Shown here piece after piece: positions 8,449-16,251 of a stretch of DNA of 64,000 nucleotides. Within the stretch, counting starts at the first letter, position 1; each line of letters begins with the position of its first letter. Location: the NCBI RefSeq assembly GCF_000518265.1, contig NZ_JADG01000003.1:930001-994000 (forward strand). The letters are read 5' to 3'. The notes under the pieces are model-generated. The model had not been told where the DNA came from and did no database searches. It saw only the letters and a program-made list of their open reading frames with translations. A program made the translations under genes and the position numbers. Origin of the DNA: Actinomadura oligospora ATCC 43269. Its GTDB lineage: Bacteria; Actinomycetota; Actinomycetes; Streptosporangiales; Streptosporangiaceae.

Positions 8449-9211
8449 TCAGCGCTGTTCAATACCGTTCAGTAGGAGCCGGCCCGCGGTTCCAGGTGGA
8501 CGGCGGTCGTGCAGGTTGGCGACCGGCACGGTGAACCGCAGCCCGTCGGCCGAGGCGATCTTCCCGCCGCGCCAGGTGTTGACGATGTCGATGTCGGCCT
8601 GTTCGGCGATCAGGCGCGTGTTGGCCGCCGAGATCGTCTCGGCGCGCAGGTGCCCCTGGTCGACCTGCTGGAGGCGGGCGCGGGTGAGGGCGGGGACGTT
8701 CGGCTTCTCGATCGGGACCAGGCCGACGTTGCACGCCTCGGCCACCAGCAGCCCGCACAGGCTGACCGCGAAATCCTCCATGCCTGTGTCGGCGCCGGAG
8801 ATGTGGGTGAACTCGGCCGCCGGCTTGGTCGGGTCGAACACCTCCAGCAGCAGCTCGGGGAAGTCCACCCGCGGCAGCATCCCGTCGATCAGCGCGCGGA
8901 ACTCGCCCATCAGCGGCGGCTCGGCCAGCGGCCCGAGCTTGTCCACCCGGAGCCGTCCGCCGACGAACTGCACTGCGGTGTTGGACCCGAGCCCGTCCAG
9001 GACTCGGGTGTAGGCGCCCTCCAGCGCGCTGGCGAGCTCAGCCAAGTGCCCGGCCGGTTCGACCTCCAACTCCAGCGCCTCCAGCAGCCGGGCGCGTGGG
9101 TTGCTCCACCGGTCGGCGCCGGCGGCGAACTCCACCGCGCCGGGCGGCACCGCCGGGGGGGTCCTCGGTCAGGAACACCCTCAACACGTCGCGGCCTGGG
9201 AGTCGGCCCGC
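8449..9211 (-). pseudogene. Tn3-family transposase fossil
   Basis: The reverse strand encodes an internal part of a Tn3-type TnpA: FPELLLEVFDPTKP, HISGADTGMEDF, LCGLLVAEACNVGLVPIEKP, and ADGLRFTVPV are typical of the catalytic half. Normal TnpA is close to 1000 residues; here only about 250 remain. The upstream piece ending VFLTEDPP is in another frame, joined across a run of seven G at 9155-9161. The C-terminal catalytic part after FTVPV is gone and replaced by unrelated sequence. No terminal inverted repeats were identified. It marks a past Tn3 insertion. Confidence 0.8.
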
Positions 9212-9363
9212 TCAGGGCGTCGGCTGCCCGGAGACGAGGGCTGCGGGGCCTCGCGGCCCCTTTCTGCCATATGTCTGGGTAAGCCGCACAGGGCCACTTC
9301 GCTGCTCATCGTTCGGTCCCGAGTCTCGGGATCCCGTAGAGCACATCTCACGATGCGCGCTGT

Positions 9364-10830
9364 TCAGCGGCAGGCGACATGAGCCTCGCCTGGTGCGACC
9401 TCCTGAGGCGCCGCCGGGGCGGAGGCCGTGGGGCGGTTCCGCAGGCTGACCGTGACCAGGAGACCGGCGAGCATTCCGGCGGCGGTCAGCAGCACGACGA
9501 GGAACTCGCCGTCGGCGGTGGCGGCGCGCAGGGCGTCGCCGGTCCTGCCCTCGGTGCCGAGGTCGGCGATCACCGTGAAGACCGCCAGGCCGATCGCGTT
9601 GCCGATGTTGAGGGTCGTGGACGCGATGCCGTTGGCGACGCCCTGCTCATGCGCGGGAGTGCCGGTGGCGGACGTGATCCACATCGCCGTCCAGACGATG
9701 CCCTGCCCGACTCCGGAGACGATGAGGCCCGGCACGAGCAGCCCGTACCCGGCGTCCGCGTCGAAGCCGAACGCCAGCCCTGCCGTGCCGACCACGCCGA
9801 TGACGAAGCCGATCAGGAGCGTCCCGCGGTTGCCGATGCGAGTGGCGAGTCGCTCTCCCGCCTGCGTGCCGGTGGCGATGGCGACGGACGGGATCAGGAA
9901 CGCGAGCCCGGTCTGGAGCGCGCCGTAGCCGTGCACGGTCTGCATCAGCACGGTGAGGAAGTACGGCAGGACCCCGAACGTCGCCATGTAGACGAAGGTG
10001 ACGCTCACGCCCACGGTGAGGCTGCGGTTGCGGAACAGCCGGAACGGCATCAGCGGGTCGGCACTTCGAGCCTCCACCACGGCGAACACCGTGAGCAGCA
10101 CGACGGCCAACGCGAAGCCTCCGACCACGATCGGGTCGCCCCATCCGAGCTCCGGCCCTTCGACCAGGGCGAACACGAGCAGTGTGGAACCTCCGGTGAC
10201 CGTGAGCGCGCCGGGCACGTCGAACCTGCGGCGCTCGCCCCGGGCGGCGTCACGCGGGATGACGAGGAGCGCGGCGACGGCCACAAGCCCGGCCAGCGGG
10301 ACGTTGACGTAGAAGACGGCGGGCCAGCCGAAGTTCTCGGTCAGCACCCCGCCGAGCAGCGCGCCGATGGTGAGACCGCTGGCCCCGGCGCCGCCCCAGA
10401 CGGCGAGCGCCCGGTTCCGCCTTGGCCCCTCCTCGAACAGGGTGTTGATCAGCGACAGGGTGGCGGGCAGGAGCAGCGCGCCACCGATGCCCTGCACGGC
10501 CCGCGCGGTGATGATCATCTCCGCGCTCGTGGCGAGCCCGCCCGCCAGCGAGGACGCGGCGTAGAGGGTCAGCGCCAGCACGAACATCCGACGCCGTCCG
10601 AGCAGGTCGGCAGCACGGCCTCCGAACAGCAGGAACCCTCCCGCGAAGACGACGTACGCGCTGACCACCAGCTGCTGGGTCTGGCCGGGGAAGCCGAGGT
10701 CGGAGCCGATCTCGGGGAGCGCCACGAACACGATGTTGAGGTCGAGCGCGTAGACCAGCTGGGCCAGTGCCAACAAGGCCAGGGGCAGTCCCAGCCTGAG
10801 CGCCGGGGAGCCCGGGGACGAGTGCGACAT
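9364..10830 (-). CDS. DHA2/EmrB-type MFS drug transporter
   Basis: 488 residues, about 14 membrane segments. Characteristic DHA2 features are visible: LDLNIVFVALPEI in helix 1, GRAADLLGRRRMF in the A-motif loop, and RAVQGIGGALLLPATLSLI as the C-motif region in helix 5. Such proteins export drugs by proton antiport. The start MSHSSPG at 10830 is preferred because AAGGGC lies seven bases before it; an ATG 15 nt upstream is possible. It diverges from an ArsR-like gene across 87 bp with two dyads, so that regulator probably represses it. Confidence 0.9.
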   Translation of the reverse strand: MSHSSPGSPALRLGLPLALLALAQLVYALDLNIVFVALPEIGSDLGFPGQTQQLVVSAYVVFAGGFLLFGGRAADLLGRRRMFVLALTLYAASSLAGGLATSAEMIITARAVQGIGGALLLPATLSLINTLFEEGPRRNRALAVWGGAGASGLTIGALLGGVLTENFGWPAVFYVNVPLAGLVAVAALLVIPRDAARGERRRFDVPGALTVTGGSTLLVFALVEGPELGWGDPIVVGGFALAVVLLTVFAVVEARSADPLMPFRLFRNRSLTVGVSVTFVYMATFGVLPYFLTVLMQTVHGYGALQTGLAFLIPSVAIATGTQAGERLATRIGNRGTLLIGFVIGVVGTAGLAFGFDADAGYGLLVPGLIVSGVGQGIVWTAMWITSATGTPAHEQGVANGIASTTLNIGNAIGLAVFTVIADLGTEGRTGDALRAATADGEFLVVLLTAAGMLAGLLVTVSLRNRPTASAPAAPQEVAPGEAHVACR

Positions 10831-10858
10831 GTGAGAGCCCTTCATGGGTCCGGTGATA

Positions 10859-10887
10859 GTACGTATGTTTACGTACAGTCGGACTGT
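10859..10887. promoter_or_regulatory. Two adjacent operator-like dyads
   Basis: GTACGTA-TGTT-TACGTAC (10859-10876) and, overlapping it, ACAGT-CGG-ACTGT (10875-10887). Both are perfect inverted repeats in the shared promoter region of the DHA2 exporter and the ArsR-like regulator. Confidence 0.6.
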
Positions 10888-10917
10888 CGGGCAAGAGCAA
10901 TCCCTCAGATTGTTCGA

Positions 10918-11283
10918 ATGTCGCAGTACGATCGGACAATGACCTACCGCCACCCCGAACGCGCGCAGATCCGGGTCGTCGACGTCCTGTCGGCCCTGGG
11001 CAACCCTGTCCGGCTCGCCGCCGTCCGAGTGCTCGACGCGGGCGGCGAGCACAATTGCAGCAGCGTGCTGGAGGTCATCGGCGTGACGGCGAAGTCGACC
11101 ATGACCCACCACTGGCGGGTGCTGCGGGAGAGCGGCGTCATCTGGCAGCAGCCGTCCGGCCGGGAGAACCTGGTCACCCTGCGCCGCGACGACCTCGACG
11201 CCCGCTACCCCGGACTACTCGACGCCGTCCTGACCGGCGCCCGCGAAGACGAGGCCCTCGAAACCGCGCCCACCCACCCCTGA
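10918..11283 (+). CDS. ArsR-like winged-helix regulator
   Basis: 121 residues. The core LSALGNPVRLAAVRVLDAGG followed by SSVLEVIGVTAKSTMTHHWRVLRESGVI is an ArsR-type winged helix, with the recognition helix near TAKSTMTHHWRVL and a wing ending QPSGRENLVTLRRDDL. No metal-binding cysteine cluster is evident; the single Cys is in NCSS. Either the ATG at 10918 or the in-frame ATG at 10939 could be used. It faces the DHA2 exporter across operator-like dyads and is probably its repressor. Confidence 0.85.
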   Translation: MSQYDRTMTYRHPERAQIRVVDVLSALGNPVRLAAVRVLDAGGEHNCSSVLEVIGVTAKSTMTHHWRVLRESGVIWQQPSGRENLVTLRRDDLDARYPGLLDAVLTGAREDEALETAPTHP

Positions 11284-11422
11284 CCCGAGGCCCGCCCGCA
11301 CAGCGCGAGGACACCAAGCTTCACAACCACCGGTTCACCACGGCAGCCACCCAACCCGGGACGCCCTCACCACCGGTGCACCCTTAGCGGCAGCCTGCGA
11401 AGCTCCCCCAGACTGGAGGGTC

Positions 11423-11560
11423 ATGAAGGACGCCACGTGGCCCTGCGACGGCGCTCCCCGCCACCTGCGCGTCACCAACGCCGGGCACACGAAGTACGGC
11501 GCGACCTTCACCCTCTCGCACCGGCAGACCGTCGAGTACTGGGCGCAGTCCTACGGCTGA
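11423..11560 (+). other. Possible 45-residue gene remnant
   Basis: A short frame with GGAGGG only two bases before the ATG. The product contains HLRVTNAGHTKYGATFTLSH and ends RQTVEYWAQSYG. The composition looks like real protein, and it may be the end of a lost gene, but I cannot name the family and spacing of the ribosome site is poor. Confidence 0.3.
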
Positions 11561-11974
11561 GCCGGCCACTGATCCGCCACGCGTCCGGCATCAGCGCCCG
11601 GCCGCGTGGCGGGTGCCCCCATATGCCCCGCATGCATGCTCCGGCAAGCGGTTCCGCATACGCCATGGCAGGACGAACCAGGATTGATCGGGCACGCTGC
11701 GGCCGAATAGTCCCAGCGCTCACGGTCCGTCTAGGGGGCCGGTAAGAACCGTGTCATGAGCCCCCAACAGCGTTGTTGGCGGATGGCGGGAGGTCCCGTC
11801 CGGCCGCGATAGTGCCGTTGGTCCTCGCGGCTGCCTGAGCAGGTGCTGTTGGTCGTCCCTCCTCGCGTCGGATCGTGGTCTACGACGCGAGGAGGAGCCA
11901 GCCCGATCAATTCGGGGACAACCCAGGGATACCCCTGATGTCGATCGCGGGGCGCCCTGCGACGCTCTGGGGAC
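11561..11974. other. Gene-free stretch with a long hairpin
   Basis: About 410 bp in which I see no supportable gene on either strand. Its notable element is the hairpin at 11858-11895. The sequence just before the serine hydrolase has no clear promoter. Confidence 0.5.
11858..11895. repeat. 13-bp perfect hairpin
   Basis: Arms 11858-11870 and 11883-11895 (CCTCCTCGCGTCG and its complement) with a 12-nt loop. No U-tract follows. It could be a terminator for upstream transcription or part of the leader of the serine hydrolase mRNA. Confidence 0.7.
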
Positions 11975-13084
11975 ATGAGACTCAAAAGCATCGGACTCGC
12001 CGCCGCCGTCATCGCGTTCACCGCCATCACCACCACCGCCACGGCGGACGCCGCGGCCCGTGACGACGCCCTGCAGACGGCGCTCGACAACCTGGTCGCG
12101 ACCGGCCAAGCCGGCGCGATCGCCGAGGTCAGACGGGACGGCACGACCTGGCGCGGCACCAGTGGCCGCGCCCGGCTGGATCGCCCGGCCCCGCCCCCGC
12201 TGAACGGCCGGTTCCGCGCGGGCAGCGTGACCAAACCGTTCACCGCGACCGTAGTGCTCCAACTCGTCGCCGAGGGCCGGGTCGGCCTGGACGACTCCGT
12301 CGAACACTGGCTGCCCGGCCTGATCGAGGGCGGCGCCGGCGACATCACCGTCCGGGAACTGCTGAACCACACCAGCGGCCTGCCCGACCCCGTCGGGGCA
12401 CTGGTCGACGACGACGGACTGCCGCGCGACCGCTGGCGAACGTGGACGCTCACGGAACTGGCGCGGCTGTCGAACGCGCTGCCACGTGACCCGAACCCAC
12501 CGGGCACGCACTACAGCTACTCCAACAACGACTACATCCTGCTCGGCATGATCATCGAGAAGGCCACCGGCCGGTCCTTCCGGACCGAGATCACCCGCCG
12601 CATCGTCGTCCCGCTCGGGCTGCGCGGCACCTTCCTGCCGGGCGCGAATCCGTGGCTGCCCGCCCCGCACGCCGACGGTTACGTGACAGTCCCGCGCGAC
12701 GGCCGCGACGTCACGTACGACATGACCGTCCTCAACCCCACCATGGCAGGTTCCGCCGGGGAGATCGTCTCGACCACCGACGACCTGAACCGCTTCTTCG
12801 CCGCACTCCTCGGCGGCCGCCTGGTGCATCCGGACCTGCTCCACCAGATGACGGCCGGCGACAACGGCTTCGGCATCGAATCGACCACGCTGAGCTGCGG
12901 TGTCCGGATCCACGGCCACGGAGGCGGCATCCCCGGCTATCTCACGATCGCCTTCACTTCCACCGACGCCCGCCATCAGGTCGCGCTCTCGATCAACCGT
13001 TATCGCGCAACCGATCCGTCCCCCGCCGCCATGGCGTTTCTCAACGCGGCCTTTTGCCCCGGTGTTCACCGCCACTCAAGATGA
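11975..13084 (+). CDS. Secreted serine hydrolase, beta-lactamase/D,D-peptidase class C type
   Basis: 369 residues with a signal peptide (MRLKSIGLAAAVIAF, cleavage near ADAAA at 24-28). The three penicillin-recognising motifs are present: SVTK at 84-87 (nucleophile Ser84, Lys87), YSN at 182-184, and HGHGGG near 310 in place of the KTG box. The LLNHTSGLP segment is also typical. Such enzymes are D,D-carboxypeptidases, esterases or beta-lactamases acting on peptidoglycan-like substrates outside the membrane. The Streptomyces R61-type architecture fits. It is monocistronic. Which activity it has cannot be told from sequence. Confidence 0.9.
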   Translation: MRLKSIGLAAAVIAFTAITTTATADAAARDDALQTALDNLVATGQAGAIAEVRRDGTTWRGTSGRARLDRPAPPPLNGRFRAGSVTKPFTATVVLQLVAEGRVGLDDSVEHWLPGLIEGGAGDITVRELLNHTSGLPDPVGALVDDDGLPRDRWRTWTLTELARLSNALPRDPNPPGTHYSYSNNDYILLGMIIEKATGRSFRTEITRRIVVPLGLRGTFLPGANPWLPAPHADGYVTVPRDGRDVTYDMTVLNPTMAGSAGEIVSTTDDLNRFFAALLGGRLVHPDLLHQMTAGDNGFGIESTTLSCGVRIHGHGGGIPGYLTIAFTSTDARHQVALSINRYRATDPSPAAMAFLNAAFCPGVHRHSR

Positions 13085-13275
13085 CGACGTAGCTGAGGTC
13101 GCCGGGCAATGAGGATGAGGACGGACGGGTAGGCCACCGAAGAGCGGTGTCCGCTTTCGTGTGCGACGACATCGTGCTTGACCGAGGTTTCGCCGTGCAT
13201 CTGGGGCTTTCGGCGTATTCCCCGCCGCGACCTCAACTCATTCCCCTACACGTCGCGGCCGGACCAGCGGCCCGG

Positions 13276-13473
13276 CTACGGCCAGCACTCCATAGTGATG
13301 GGAGGCTTGTCGGGGCTGCGTATGACAAGGGTGCACCCCGAATCGGCGTCCTTCTGATTGAAGAGATCGCTGAGGCTGGGCGGGTTCGGATCGGCCTGGG
13401 CTGGGGCAGCAGCGAACAGGCCGGCGGCGATCAGTGCCGCCACGCCAGCGGCGAGCGAGGTCGCCTTGCGCAT
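13276..13473 (-). CDS. Small secreted protein with two cysteines
   Basis: A 65-residue product: MRKATSLAAGVAALIAAGLF is a signal peptide, with cleavage expected after APAQA (residue 30). The mature part has two cysteines (SGCTLVI and MECWP) that could form one disulfide. No domain is recognised. It diverges from the DUF4190-like gene. No strong ribosome site is visible. Actinomycetes make many such small exported proteins. Confidence 0.6.
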   Translation of the reverse strand: MRKATSLAAGVAALIAAGLFAAAPAQADPNPPSLSDLFNQKDADSGCTLVIRSPDKPPITMECWP

Positions 13474-13584
13474 GATGATCCGAACCGGCGGCCTCGCCTC
13501 GCGTGAGAGGGCCGTGATCCCCGGCCATCTGAGAACCGGGAGGCCACTCCCGGTCACGATCCACGAGATCGAAAACTCCTGGCC

Positions 13585-13590
13585 TAGGCT
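13585..13590 (+). promoter_or_regulatory. -10 hexamer of a likely leaderless promoter
   Basis: TAGGCT, 8 nt before the GTG at 13599, with no Shine-Dalgarno in between. This spacing places the transcript start at or next to the start codon. Confidence 0.5.
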
Positions 13591-13598
13591 CCAGCCTC

Positions 13599-13925
13599 GT
13601 GGAGCCCTCAGCGCCCTACCCGCCCGTACCGCCGCCCTTTCCCCCGTCGAAGGCGTCCAACGGACCGGCCACAGCCGCCCTGGTGCTCGGCATCCTGACC
13701 CTGGTGACCTGCGGCGCGACCGCGATCCCCGCACTGGTCTGTGGCCATCTCGGCACCGCTCGGGCCGCCCGGTCCGGGGTGGGGCGCGGACCCGCGCTGA
13801 CCGGCATCGTCCTCGGCTGGCTGTGCACCGCACTCTGGCTGATCTTCTGGGGCTGGGCCCTGCTTCTCGGAGGCGGTGACACCCTAGCCAGCTTCATCAA
13901 TGAGGGGTTCGGTCTCGGCGGCTGA
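13599..13925 (+). CDS. DUF4190-like small membrane protein
   Basis: 108 residues. The proline-rich N-terminus (PYPPVPPPFPPS) is followed by two membrane segments, about 22-48 and 65-90, separated by GHLGTARAARSGVGRGPAL. This is the pattern of the DUF4190 family of actinobacterial membrane proteins of unknown function. The GTG start lies 8 nt after a TAGGCT hexamer, suggesting leaderless translation. The neighbours give no clue to the role. Confidence 0.75.
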   Translation: MEPSAPYPPVPPPFPPSKASNGPATAALVLGILTLVTCGATAIPALVCGHLGTARAARSGVGRGPALTGIVLGWLCTALWLIFWGWALLLGGGDTLASFINEGFGLGG

Positions 13926-14093
13926 CCGACCGTGTCCTGGGCGGCAGGTGGCCTCTATCGCTCTGGCGTCCCTGCTGGTCACCTGCTCGCACCCAACCGA
14001 GCAAGAGGCGGGACACGGGGCGCCCTGTAGTCCCGCGATCACTGATCGCACGCTCGATCGACTGACCCGCCGCGAGGTCAACTAGTCGCGCTG

Positions 14094-14402
14094 TCAGTAG
14101 AGGTTGCGCTCCCAGGGCTCAAGGTCTGCTTCGCCGGGCGGAAGGTTTCCTGTGCAGTAGCGGTAGAGGTATGTGGCCGCACGTCGCTCTGCGTACTTTT
14201 CGTTGATTGGTTCACCGTGCTCGTCGAGTTCGAGGACGTTGGCGAAGATGGCGAAGCAGATCTCCATCTGGGACGGCGAGTCCCTCAACTCGTCCCAGTA
14301 GTTGATTCCGTCCAGCATGGGATGCCCGACCGAGCCGCGAGCGACCCATCCGGCGAAGCGGCGCAAGGCCCCTGATGCGCCATGACTGAGGCGAGACGAC
14401 AT
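14094..14402 (-). CDS. Conserved small actinobacterial protein, DUF7677-like
   Basis: 102 residues, no signal peptide or membrane segment. Conserved-looking blocks are GALRRFAGWVARG, the FAIFANVLELDEHG stretch and KYAERRAATYLYRYC, ending near WERNLY. From memory this matches the family catalogued as DUF7677, whose function is unknown. A TACGTT hexamer lies 7 nt before the ATG and no Shine-Dalgarno is present. It diverges from the RDD gene. Confidence 0.65.
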   Translation of the reverse strand: MSSRLSHGASGALRRFAGWVARGSVGHPMLDGINYWDELRDSPSQMEICFAIFANVLELDEHGEPINEKYAERRAATYLYRYCTGNLPPGEADLEPWERNLY

Positions 14403-14409
14403 GGATGAG

Positions 14410-14415
14410 AACGTA
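14410..14415 (-). promoter_or_regulatory. -10 hexamer of a likely leaderless promoter
   Basis: TACGTT on the minus strand, 7 nt before the ATG of the DUF7677-like gene. Confidence 0.45.
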
Positions 14416-14567
14416 TCGCTTGTGGGCTGTGGGTCCCGGCCTGCCCTGCAGGGGCCGCCGCGAGCGGGCGTCGCGGCGGGACCGGATCGAAGAGGCCGCA
14501 TGCCCGGCGTGAAGAGCCGGGCGCGGCGGCCCCGACGGCCCGCTTGCGGGGCACCCTTGACCCTGTA

Positions 14568-15200
14568 ATGAAACTGGCGGGCGGCGGACGGCGTGTGATC
14601 GCGTACGTCATCGACGTCCTCGTACTCTCGCTGCTCAACGGGGTCGTGGTGAGCGTCTTCTTCACCGAGCGGGCAGAAGGCGGTTACGACAGGACCGACA
14701 TGGGCGTCTTGGCGGTCGTCCTCTACGTGGGTTACTGCTCGCTGTTCCTCGGGCTGTGGGGCCAGACACTCGGGAAGATGGCCATGGGCATCACCGTGAT
14801 CGGCACGGACTTCGAGGACATCGGGATGGGGAGGGCCGCTTGGCGGGCCTTCTCCGGAATGATCCTGTCGATCGTCACCTTCGGAGTCGGCGGGCTGATC
14901 GATGCGACCTGGCTCCTGTGGGACCGCGACTACCAGACCCTTCACGACAAGCTGGCCGACAGGTGGGTCGTCCGCGTCAGCTACGGAGCACAGCGTCAGG
15001 ACGAATCGGTCGACCCGTACGGTTCCGCCAATCCGAATGTGGAGGCCTGTAACCAGGTGCATCGGTGTTGGTGGGGACGGTGGCGAGCCCAGGACGATGA
15101 TCACGTGAGCGTCCCGGTCGGAGGCTTCGTGGTTGGGGTGGGTTCGTGGGGCGTTACTGTCGCCAGGCATGACCGACATGCCGTCCTTCGCGTTGCTTGA
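14568..15200 (+). CDS. RDD-family membrane protein
   Basis: 210 residues. The N-terminus GGGRRVIAYVIDVLVLSLLNG carries the Arg and Asp of the RDD signature in the first membrane helix. Two further hydrophobic segments follow, including LYVGYCSLFLGLWGQTLGK, and the family ending DYQTLHDKLADRWVVRV. RDD proteins are poorly characterised; some are proposed transporters. The C-terminal 40 residues after this are low in conservation and overlap the next gene by 32 bp, so the true end may matter little. Confidence 0.82.
   Translation: MKLAGGGRRVIAYVIDVLVLSLLNGVVVSVFFTERAEGGYDRTDMGVLAVVLYVGYCSLFLGLWGQTLGKMAMGITVIGTDFEDIGMGRAAWRAFSGMILSIVTFGVGGLIDATWLLWDRDYQTLHDKLADRWVVRVSYGAQRQDESVDPYGSANPNVEACNQVHRCWWGRWRAQDDDHVSVPVGGFVVGVGSWGVTVARHDRHAVLRVA
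15155..15160 (+). promoter_or_regulatory. -10 hexamer of a likely leaderless promoter
   Basis: TACTGT, 8 nt before the ATG at 15169, inside the 3' end of the RDD gene. Confidence 0.4.
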
Positions 15201-16251
15201 GGATCTGCTCGGCTGCCGTACCGATGACCCTCGGCTGGCCGAGCTGCATCGGACGTACGGTCTCGGCACGCCCCCGACGTTCTCCGACAGGGACGGCATC
15301 GACGCCGAGGGCGTGGACGAATACGGGTGGTCGCTCGTCTACAAGGCGTCCGCGCGGATTCCCGGCAGTTACCCCTCGTTTCGGGTACGCGGCCGGGGCG
15401 ACGTGCTCGGCTACCTCACACAGATCGACATCGTGGACGGCTACACGCTGCCACTGCGCGAAGGGGTCACCACCGCGCTGCCTGAGGCTGAGGCTCGCGC
15501 GCGTGCGTTGGAGAGCAGGGTTGCTGAGTACGGCAACGTCGTCCACGTCTTGGAACGCGACGAGCGGACCACGCTCGAAGCGCGCTACTACGCCGACGGG
15601 CGCTTCATCTGGTTCAGCCTCATGCTCAACGAGCTGGACGAGGACGATCCCGAACTGCTGCGTTCGGCGGAACGGGTTCGCGCCGCGCTCCCCGTCCGGA
15701 CCATTCCGGACTGGCCGGAGCCGGATCCGGACGAGCCGCTCCCCCAGGCTCTGCAGGAGCTGTACGCCTACCAGGACGCGCCCGAATTCCCCGACATCGA
15801 CATCGAGATGCTCGAACGCTTCGACTCGGGGTCGGCGACGGCGTGGACGAAGAATGCCGACGCCGAGCGCGAGTTCCGTGTGTTCGCCATCAACGGCAGC
15901 GGCTCACTGATCGCCTCCTGGCTCGTCCATGCGGATCGTCCGGTCGAGCAGCAGCCAGTCGTCCTGCTGGGCGACGAAGGCGACGTCGGCGCGGTGGCCA
16001 CGGACCTCTGTGACCTGCTCTATCTGCTCGCCGCCGGGATCGGTCCCTTCGAAGCCGTCATGTTCGGCCTGGACGAGGACGCCGAGCCCCAGCTGGGCAT
16101 CGCCCGCATGGCCGAGGCCCATTTCGGCCGCCGCGAAGGACGCACCGCTGAGGCCGTCCTCACCGATGCGGCGGCGGAGTACTCCGACGTCCAGGATCGT
16201 CTCGACACGCTCTGGAGCTCCCGCCCCAGCCTCAGGGTCGGAGGGAGTTGA
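15169..16251 (+). CDS. Two-part protein with SUKH-like C-terminal domain
   Basis: 360 residues. The C-terminal part (about 205-330) shows the SUKH/SMI1-KNR4 pattern: FRVFAINGSGSLIASWLV, then QPVVLLGDEGDVGAVATDL, then CDLLYLLAAGIGP. SUKH domains are common immunity proteins against polymorphic toxins and also occur in other conflict settings. The N-terminal half (about 1-190) is not recognised; it contains PSFRVRGRGDVLGYLTQ and many acidic residues. No toxin gene is adjacent. The 3' end overlaps the convergent propeller gene by 20 bp. A leaderless start is likely. Confidence 0.65.
   Translation: MTDMPSFALLEDLLGCRTDDPRLAELHRTYGLGTPPTFSDRDGIDAEGVDEYGWSLVYKASARIPGSYPSFRVRGRGDVLGYLTQIDIVDGYTLPLREGVTTALPEAEARARALESRVAEYGNVVHVLERDERTTLEARYYADGRFIWFSLMLNELDEDDPELLRSAERVRAALPVRTIPDWPEPDPDEPLPQALQELYAYQDAPEFPDIDIEMLERFDSGSATAWTKNADAEREFRVFAINGSGSLIASWLVHADRPVEQQPVVLLGDEGDVGAVATDLCDLLYLLAAGIGPFEAVMFGLDEDAEPQLGIARMAEAHFGRREGRTAEAVLTDAAAEYSDVQDRLDTLWSSRPSLRVGGS

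Noticed and set aside
9379-10917. Long + strand frame upstream of the ArsR-like start
   Set aside because: It is antisense to the DHA2 transporter and has low-complexity composition; only the part from 10918 is a real gene.
11720-11790. Possible insertion-sequence end near GGTAAGAACC
   Set aside because: No matching inverted end or transposase remains could be found.
13147-13506. + strand frame of 119 codons
   Set aside because: Antisense to the small secreted protein; no ribosome site or conserved look.
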